Below, in pieces: positions 6,687 to 11,253 of a stretch of DNA of 11,253 nt. The stretch spans positions 1-11,253 of the forward strand of contig JAICRS010000087.1 of the NCBI GenBank assembly GCA_025966335.1. The letters are read 5' to 3'. The notes below the pieces were generated by a model. That model did not search any database. It saw nothing but the letters and a program-made list of their open reading frames with translations, and had not been told where the DNA came from. The position numbers were made by a program, and so were the translations under genes. Each line of letters begins with the position of its first letter. The stretch's first letter is position 1. Source of the DNA: Nocardioidaceae bacterium (GTDB taxonomy: Bacteria; Actinomycetota; Actinomycetes; Propionibacteriales; Nocardioidaceae).

Positions 6687-6692
6687 ATTCTA
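6687..6692 (-). promoter_or_regulatory. Candidate -10 box for the helicase gene
   Basis: TAGAAT (6692 to 6687, minus strand) differs from TATAAT by one base. It lies just after the stop of the upstream NHL gene (6704) in the only AT-richer patch there. A -35 at the expected distance is poor (TCGGAG). Transcription from here would give a leader of about 210 nt before the helicase start. Confidence 0.35.
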
Positions 6693-6703
6693 GCAGCGGG
6701 AAG

Positions 6704-8521
6704 TCAGGCCTCCGACCGTCCGGAGAGCGGGAGCACGAGACGTTGGACACCCCGTTCGGCGACCCGCACCGGCACCCCCCAGTCCTGCTGGTGCATGTGG
6801 CAGGCGGCCCCCTCTCCTCCGTGGGCGTCGCAGGAGGCGGCCCGGGCCGCGATGTGCAGGACGCCGTCGCCGACTCCGGCATCGATCGTGATCGTCCTCG
6901 TCAGGTCGGTGCCGCGACCGTCGCCGGACCTGATCAGCGCGGCGGGGGTGGCGGACACGACCAGCTGCGACGGCGGCCCGAACCGGTCGTCGACCTTCTG
7001 ACCCGGCGGTGGTTCGAACGCGACGACCAGCTCGAGCTCACCCCCGGCGACCTCGGTCACCGGCCGACTCGTGGTGTGCGCGAGGCCGCCGGCCGCGGCG
7101 ATCGAGCCGAGCGGGACCCGGGTCAGCCGGTGCGCCGCGGACTCCACGACCACGAGGTGCTCACCGTCCACGACGGCGCCGCTCGGCTCCGCGAGGCCGA
7201 CTGCGATCGTGGACAGCTCCTTGGTCTGCGGGTCGTACCGCCGCACCGCTCCGTTGTAGGTGTCACACACCGCGACGGACCCGTCCGGGAGCGCGGTCAC
7301 GCCGAGCGGGTGCTGCAGGAGCGCTTGTCCGGCGGGGCCGTCCCGGAAGCCGAAGTCGAACAGCCCGGTGCCGACCGCGGTGTGCACGTTCTCGCGCTCC
7401 ACCCAGCGCAGCGACGAGGTCTCGCTGTCCGCCAGCCACAACCGGTCGTCGGTGGCCGCGAATCCTGAGGTCTGCGCGAACCAGGCGTCGGCCAGCGGGC
7501 CGTCGAGCAGGCCCTCGTTCGTGGTGCCGGCGGCGGCGACGACCTCGCCGGTGACCGGGTCGAAGGTCCACAGCTGGTGGATGCCGGCCATCGCTACCCA
7601 GACCGCGCCGTCCCACCAGGTAACGTCCCAGGGACTGGACAGCGAGCCGGCGGACGAGGCGTCTCCGAACCACTGTTTCCCGTTGCCTGCAAGGGTCCTG
7701 ACCTCACCGGTCTCGAGCCGCACGCCGCGCAGGGCGTGGTTCACGGTGTCCGCGACGACGACGTCGCAGCCCACCTCAGCTGCCATCTCGGCCGGCAGTG
7801 CGCAGAGCCCGTTCGGCTCGTTGAAGCGGGCATCGTCGGCGGGTCCGTCCAGAAGACCCCGGGTGCCGGAGCCGATCCGGCGTACGACGGTCTCCGCGTC
7901 CTCCTCGACCTCGACCAGGCAGTGGTGACCGGCGTCTGCGACGAGGAATCCCTTGCCAGGCAGGCGAATCGCCTTCGCCGGGAACCGCAGCTCACGCGGC
8001 TCGACGGTCGGCGGGACGTAGGGAGAGTCACCGGGCTGCAACGTGCCCCTCTGAACGTGGTCCTCGCGGAGCTCGGCGATCAGCGCGTCGATCGCGTGCG
8101 CATGCCCCTCGCCGGCGTACTGCGCGACGACGTACCCCTCGGGGTCGACCAGCACCAGGGTGGGCCAGGCCCGTGCAGTGTAGGCCTGCCAGGTCAGCAG
8201 CTCCGGGTCGTCGAGGACCGGATGGGTCACGTCGTACCGGTCCACCGCGGCGGCGAGGGCATCGGGATCCGCCTCGTGCACGAACTTCGGCGAGTGCACG
8301 CCGATGACGACGAGCTCACCCTCGTACTTCTCCTCGAGCGGCCGCAATTCGTCCAGCACGTGCAGGCAGTTGATGCAGCAGAAGGCCCAGAAGTCGAGCA
8401 GCACGAAGCGACCACGGAGGTCCGCGAGGGCAAGCTCCCGGTCGGTGTTGAGCCAGCCGCGTCCCTTCAGCTCCGGGGCCCGGACACGAGGTGGGCGCCC
8501 GTCGCGGGCGGGAGGTGTCAC
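6704..8521 (-). CDS. Thioredoxin-like/NHL-repeat protein (NHLRC2-like)
   Basis: Predicted soluble cytoplasmic protein of 605 aa, resembling bacterial homologues of NHLRC2. The N-terminal thioredoxin/AhpC-TSA-like domain (about 15-155) has WAFCCINC at 45-52, giving a CxxC pair C49/C52 plus an extra C48, and the cis-proline site AWPT (118-121). A six-bladed NHL beta-propeller follows (about 175-475), with repeated patterns such as LLDGPADDARFNEPNGL, LLDGPLADAWF and DGPAGQALLQHPLGV, each followed by hydrophobic strands (VVVADTVNHALR, LWLADSETSSLR, VAVCDTYNGAVRR). A beta-rich C-terminal domain (490-600) carries C564, H567, C574, H575 and H577. The start is GTG at 8521, 10 nt after the GPP34 stop and without a strong Shine-Dalgarno, suggesting translational coupling. 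No signal peptide or membrane segment is seen. The substrate is unknown; a thiol redox role is inferred. Confidence 0.9.
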   Translation of the reverse strand: MTPPARDGRPPRVRAPELKGRGWLNTDRELALADLRGRFVLLDFWAFCCINCLHVLDELRPLEEKYEGELVVIGVHSPKFVHEADPDALAAAVDRYDVTHPVLDDPELLTWQAYTARAWPTLVLVDPEGYVVAQYAGEGHAHAIDALIAELREDHVQRGTLQPGDSPYVPPTVEPRELRFPAKAIRLPGKGFLVADAGHHCLVEVEEDAETVVRRIGSGTRGLLDGPADDARFNEPNGLCALPAEMAAEVGCDVVVADTVNHALRGVRLETGEVRTLAGNGKQWFGDASSAGSLSSPWDVTWWDGAVWVAMAGIHQLWTFDPVTGEVVAAAGTTNEGLLDGPLADAWFAQTSGFAATDDRLWLADSETSSLRWVERENVHTAVGTGLFDFGFRDGPAGQALLQHPLGVTALPDGSVAVCDTYNGAVRRYDPQTKELSTIAVGLAEPSGAVVDGEHLVVVESAAHRLTRVPLGSIAAAGGLAHTTSRPVTEVAGGELELVVAFEPPPGQKVDDRFGPPSQLVVSATPAALIRSGDGRGTDLTRTITIDAGVGDGVLHIAARAASCDAHGGEGAACHMHQQDWGVPVRVAERGVQRLVLPLSGRSEA

Positions 8522-8531
8522 GACCGCGATG

Positions 8532-9215
8532 CTAGCTCGTGGCGGCAGCGGTCGTGGCCACGGTGGTGGCCGCCATCACCGCAGCCATCATCTCGTCGAT
8601 CGCCTGGCGCACCGCCTTGGACGCCCAGTCACCTTCGGCGATCTGCTTCGCGTGCGCCTGCAGGTCGCGTTTGGCCACGCCGTGCTCACGAGGATCGACG
8701 ACCTTGGGGACCGCCTTCAGCGCGTGCAGCAACGAGACGAGCGCCGCCGTGCGCGGGTCCGGGGTGATCCCGTGCACCAGCGACTGGGTGACCAGCCGGC
8801 GTACCTCCGCCTCGTGGCTGGCATCCTGCGCGGGCCAGCTGCGGGTGGGGAGGATGCCGAGGATCTTCCCGCGCTCCGCCCGCAGGATCCCCCGGTCGAC
8901 CAGGCGCCCGAACAGGGTGTCGCGCAGGTTCTTGCTGAGCGGTGAGATGGCCGCCGCCGGCTTCTTCCCCTGACGCTGACCGATGATCATCAACGCGGAG
9001 TCGAGGAGCGGGTCGCCGGTGGGGCTGGGGTCGCGCACGACGAGCCGCCCGGTGCGTCCGCCATCTGCCTCGCCGGTCACGTCGACTCGTTCGAGCAGGG
9101 CCAGCTCGACGAGGTTCGCGCCGCCGAGCGCGATGTCGGCCTCGACTCCGGAGACGGCGAGCTTGCCGGCGGCGTCGTCGGTGAGCAGCAGCAGAAGGTC
9201 CTCGGCAATCAGCAT
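8532..9215 (-). CDS. GPP34 (GOLPH3/Vps74-like) family protein
   Basis: Bacterial member of the GPP34 family, 227 aa. In eukaryotes this fold binds phosphatidylinositol-4-phosphate at the Golgi; the bacterial role is not established. Family features are the N-terminal LIAEDLLLLLTDD (2-14), the GGANLVELALLERV stretch (31-44) with alternating small and hydrophobic residues, KNLRDTLFGRLVDRGIL (95-111), ILPTRSWPAQD (121-131) and the helical C-terminal half. The tail is Ala/Thr rich (AAVMAATTVATTAAATS). The start is ATG at 9215. The frame stays open to 9923, but that extension lies opposite the divergent gene and does not look like GPP34. A leaderless -10 exactly 7 nt before this ATG supports the choice. 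It is cotranscribed with the NHL/thioredoxin gene, 10 nt downstream. Confidence 0.92.
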   Translation of the reverse strand: MLIAEDLLLLLTDDAAGKLAVSGVEADIALGGANLVELALLERVDVTGEADGGRTGRLVVRDPSPTGDPLLDSALMIIGQRQGKKPAAAISPLSKNLRDTLFGRLVDRGILRAERGKILGILPTRSWPAQDASHEAEVRRLVTQSLVHGITPDPRTAALVSLLHALKAVPKVVDPREHGVAKRDLQAHAKQIAEGDWASKAVRQAIDEMMAAVMAATTVATTAAATS

Positions 9216-9222
9216 GTCCTCG

Positions 9223-9228
9223 ACATTA
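9223..9228 (-). promoter_or_regulatory. Candidate leaderless -10 box for GPP34 gene
   Basis: TAATGT (9228 to 9223) fits TANNNT and is followed by exactly 7 nt and then the ATG at 9215. The transcript would then begin at or beside the start codon. The upstream GAGG is only 2 nt from the ATG, too close for a normal Shine-Dalgarno. No convincing -35 is visible. Confidence 0.45.
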
Positions 9229-9289
9229 GCGGGGCGGGCCGAAGGGCTCCGGCGAGAGGCCAGCCGCCGGTCCGACGTACGCCGTTCTC

Positions 9290-9295
9290 TAGGCT
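9290..9295 (+). promoter_or_regulatory. Candidate leaderless -10 box for DinB-like gene
   Basis: TAGGCT (TANNNT) is followed by 7 nt and then the ATG at 9303, with no Shine-Dalgarno in between. This is the spacing of actinobacterial leaderless promoters. The -35 region is not recognisable. Confidence 0.45.
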
Positions 9296-9302
9296 CCTGT
9301 CC

Positions 9303-10127
9303 ATGACTTCGGACCAGGCCCGGCTGCGGAGCTACATCGACGCGTGGACGACATCGGTGGCCGACGTGGTCACCGTGCTGCGATCCCTCGACGAGCAGGA
9401 CTGTTCCCGGCAGACCGACCTGCCGGGCTGGGACGTCCGGGCCGTCGCCGGACACCTGGCCCACCTCGAGTCGGAGCTCGCCGGCTTCGACCAGGCACCC
9501 GTCGAGGTGCCCCAGCTGGCGCACGTCCGGTCTCCGATGGGCAGCTACACCGAGCGGGGTCCGCTGGCCCGCGCCTCGTGGGCATCGACCGACATCATCG
9601 ACGAGCTCGAGAAAGCTGCGGCTGCCCGGCTCGTCGAGCTCGAGGCGGACCCGCCGACCGACGGTTCTGGCCGCCCGCGGCGCACACCCGGAGACATCGG
9701 CTGGAACTGGGAGACCCTGCTCAGCAACCGGGTGCTCGACGTCTGGATGCACGAGCAGGACATCCGCCGCGCGGTTGGTCGCCCCGGCGGGATGACCGGT
9801 CCGGGCGCCGCGCACACGGTCAACGTGTTCGCGCGGAGCTTCGGCTACTGCGTGGGCAAGCGCGTCGCTCCGCCGGCGGGTACGACGGTCGTGCTGGATG
9901 TGTCCGGAGTGAGCCCGGTGCACCTTGCGGTGGAGGTGACCCCGGCGGGCCGGGCCGTGCCGATGCCGAGCGATCCCGCCGAGCCCACGGTACGGCTGGC
10001 CATGGACCTGGAGGCGTTCATCGTCCTCAGCGGCGGCCGCCGGCCGTGGGCCGAGGTCGACGTGCGGATCGACGGTGACTCGGCGCTCGGCGGGCGGGTT
10101 CTCGAGGCGATGGCCGTGACACCGTGA
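9303..10127 (+). CDS. Maleylpyruvate isomerase family mycothiol-dependent enzyme (DinB-like)
   Basis: Soluble protein of 274 aa from the DinB/MDMPI superfamily, whose actinobacterial members use mycothiol as thiol cofactor. The N-terminal MDMPI domain (about 8-155) is a four-helix bundle. It shows DLPGWDVRAVAGHLAHLE (39-56), supplying H51/H54, and VLDVWMHEQDIRRA (144-157), supplying D146 and H150. These fit the His, acid and His metal-site positions of the family. A C-terminal SCP2-like beta domain (about 190-270) follows, with FIVLSGGR (234-241). The specific substrate cannot be told from sequence: many members are annotated as maleylpyruvate isomerases without evidence. The start is ATG at 9303, probably leaderless. 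The stop overlaps the SDR start by 4 nt, so the two are cotranscribed. Confidence 0.9.
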   Translation: MTSDQARLRSYIDAWTTSVADVVTVLRSLDEQDCSRQTDLPGWDVRAVAGHLAHLESELAGFDQAPVEVPQLAHVRSPMGSYTERGPLARASWASTDIIDELEKAAAARLVELEADPPTDGSGRPRRTPGDIGWNWETLLSNRVLDVWMHEQDIRRAVGRPGGMTGPGAAHTVNVFARSFGYCVGKRVAPPAGTTVVLDVSGVSPVHLAVEVTPAGRAVPMPSDPAEPTVRLAMDLEAFIVLSGGRRPWAEVDVRIDGDSALGGRVLEAMAVTP

Positions 10128-11056
10128 GCGGGCCGACGTGGTCGCTGGCGGAGATGCCCGACCTGACCGGGCGACGTGGCCTGGTCACCGGGGTGACCGG
10201 CGGCATCGGTGAGCACACGGCGCTGGAGCTGGCCCGCAGCGGCGCCGAGGTGATCCTGGCCGGCCGCTCGGAGGAGAAGCTTTCCGCGGTGGTGGACGAC
10301 ATCCGGCGGACCCTGCCCAACGCGGTGCTGCGGCCGGTCGTGATGGACCTGGCCGACCTCGCCTCCGTGCGACGGGCGGCCGCGGAGGCGTCGGCGTACG
10401 GACCTCTCGACATCCTGGTCAACAACGCCGGCGTGATGGCCACCCCGGCCCGGCGTACCGCCGACGGCTTCGACCTGCAGATGGGGACCAACCACTTCGG
10501 GCACTTCGCGCTCACCGGTCTGCTGCTTCCCCAGCTGGTGGCGTCCGGGAGTGCGCGGGTGGTCACGCTGGCCTCGCAGATGCACCGGGTGGCCCGATCG
10601 GTTCCGGTGACCGATCCGCGCGTCGACCACGGCGGCTACAACAAGTGGCGCAGCTACGGACAGTCCAAGCTGGCGAACCTGCTGTTCATGCTCGAGCTGG
10701 ACCGCGGGGCTCGGGCGGCGGACCTGCCGATCACCTCGGTCGGTGCGCATCCCGGCTATGCGGCCACGAACCTGATGAGCGCCGGGCTCGGGATGCACGG
10801 CCGGACCGCGGAGGGCTCGATCATCCAGGCGGCGACCCGGGTGCTCGCGCAGCCGGCGGAGATGGGTGCGCTGCCGTCGCTGATGGCCGCGACGATGCCC
10901 GGGCTGCCCGGCGGCGCCTACCTCGGGCCGAGCGGGCCCGGCGAGATGCGTGGTGCTCCGACGATCGTGCGGACCAGCCGGCAGGCGCGCGATCCGGAGC
11001 TGGCCGCAGCCCTGTGGCGGGTCTCCGAGGAGGCCACCGGCGTCACCTACCCCTGA
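10124..11056 (+). CDS. SDR family oxidoreductase
   Basis: Classical short-chain dehydrogenase/reductase of 310 aa, closest in pattern to retinol-dehydrogenase-like actinobacterial SDRs. The Rossmann motif TGVTGGIG is at 22-29. R48 (AGRSEE) after the second strand suggests NADP(H) preference. Other features are D75 (MDLAD), NNAG at 100-103, N123 in the active-site tetrad (TNHFGHF), catalytic S151 (LASQMH), and Y178/K182 in YGQSK. PGYAATNL marks the substrate-loop region near 205-212. The C-terminal segment contains GGAYLGPSGPGEMRG. The GTG start at 10124 overlaps the upstream stop (GTGA), so translation is coupled to the DinB-like gene. A later in-frame ATG at codon 11 is a possible alternative start. 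Substrate unknown. Confidence 0.93.
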   Translation: MSGPTWSLAEMPDLTGRRGLVTGVTGGIGEHTALELARSGAEVILAGRSEEKLSAVVDDIRRTLPNAVLRPVVMDLADLASVRRAAAEASAYGPLDILVNNAGVMATPARRTADGFDLQMGTNHFGHFALTGLLLPQLVASGSARVVTLASQMHRVARSVPVTDPRVDHGGYNKWRSYGQSKLANLLFMLELDRGARAADLPITSVGAHPGYAATNLMSAGLGMHGRTAEGSIIQAATRVLAQPAEMGALPSLMAATMPGLPGGAYLGPSGPGEMRGAPTIVRTSRQARDPELAAALWRVSEEATGVTYP

Positions 11057-11087
11057 GCACTGGCGCGCCTGGTCGGCCGGAGTCGGG

Positions 11088-11253
11088 TCAGATGTGGCGG
11101 CGGGACTGGATGACGCGGAACCGGCTGGCGACGTAGGCGGTATCGGTGTACGACGCGTTCGCGGCCGGGTTCGCCCCGGTGCCGTGGAAGTCGGAGAACG
11201 CCGCGGACTGGTTCACGAACACCTGCCCGGTCAGGTTCTCCGACAGCGCGACC
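11088..11253 (-). CDS. paaN: PaaN-type phenylacetic acid degradation aldehyde dehydrogenase (C-terminal fragment)
   Basis: The last 54 codons of a gene entering from the right edge; the stop is TGA at 11090-11088. The visible protein reads ENLTGQVFVNQSAAFSDF, then HGTGANPAANASYTD, and ends with RFRVIQSRRHI. This ending, especially the NQSAAFSDFHGTGANP stretch, resembles the C-terminus of actinobacterial PaaN, an aldehyde-dehydrogenase-superfamily protein linked to phenylacetate degradation. Its 3' end converges on the SDR gene with a 31-nt gap and no clear terminator. The catalytic part is outside the window, so the symbol rests on this short recognisable end only. Confidence 0.75.
   Translation of the reverse strand, partial: VALSENLTGQVFVNQSAAFSDFHGTGANPAANASYTDTAYVASRFRVIQSRRHI

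Noticed and set aside
7577..8767. 396-codon plus-strand open frame opposite the NHL and GPP34 genes
   Set aside because: Shadow composition, crosses the boundary of two real genes and has no recognisable motif.
9216..9923. N-terminal extension of the GPP34 frame
   Set aside because: Lies opposite the DinB-like gene, lacks GPP34 features, and the ATG at 9215 with its own -10 box fits the family start.
9845..10798. 317-codon minus-strand open frame opposite the DinB-like and SDR genes
   Set aside because: Spans two real genes and has the His/Gly/Arg/Gln-rich bias of a reverse frame.

Overview
The window is a very GC-rich stretch with strong G/C third-position bias, GTG and TTG starts alongside ATG, and 4-nt ATGA/GTGA overlaps. 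Together with a mycothiol-dependent DinB-like enzyme, a bacterial GPP34 protein, an NHL/thioredoxin protein, a fused MrpA-MrpB and an actinobacterial-type PaaN end, this points to the chromosome of an Actinomycetota species. I cannot fix the genus from sequence alone.

Positions 1-4613 (+) hold the distal part of an Mrp multisubunit cation/proton antiporter operon: the 3' end of mrpA (fused to an MrpB domain), then mrpC, mrpD, mrpE, mrpF and mrpG. Every junction is a 4-nt overlap of stop and start, so the subunits are translationally coupled. The products form one membrane complex that exports Na+ (or other monovalent cations) using the proton gradient. The 150-nt gap after mrpG holds three tandem 22-bp repeats and a perfect 12-bp GC hairpin, which probably terminates both converging transcription units.

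Positions 4764-9215 (-) hold three genes in transcription order: a GPP34 (GOLPH3-like) protein, an NHL-repeat protein with an N-terminal thioredoxin domain, and a DEAD-box RNA helicase with a long RGG/DR-rich tail. The first two are 10 nt apart. The helicase has its own 236-nt leader region with a -10-like box, a possible 36-residue upstream ORF with a perfect AGGAGG Shine-Dalgarno sequence, and nested inverted repeats. This leader is the most interesting unexplained part of the window.

Positions 9216-9302 are a short divergent intergenic region in which both flanking genes have a TANNNT -10-like box exactly 7 nt before their ATG, as in leaderless transcripts. Rightward lie a maleylpyruvate-isomerase/DinB-like protein and, overlapping it by 4 nt, a classical short-chain dehydrogenase (SDR).

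Positions 11088-11253 (-) are the C-terminal 54 codons of a PaaN-type aldehyde dehydrogenase, convergent with the SDR and cut by the window edge. Most of the window is well-known actinobacterial housekeeping and accessory content. I found no mobile element, CRISPR array, tRNA or rRNA.
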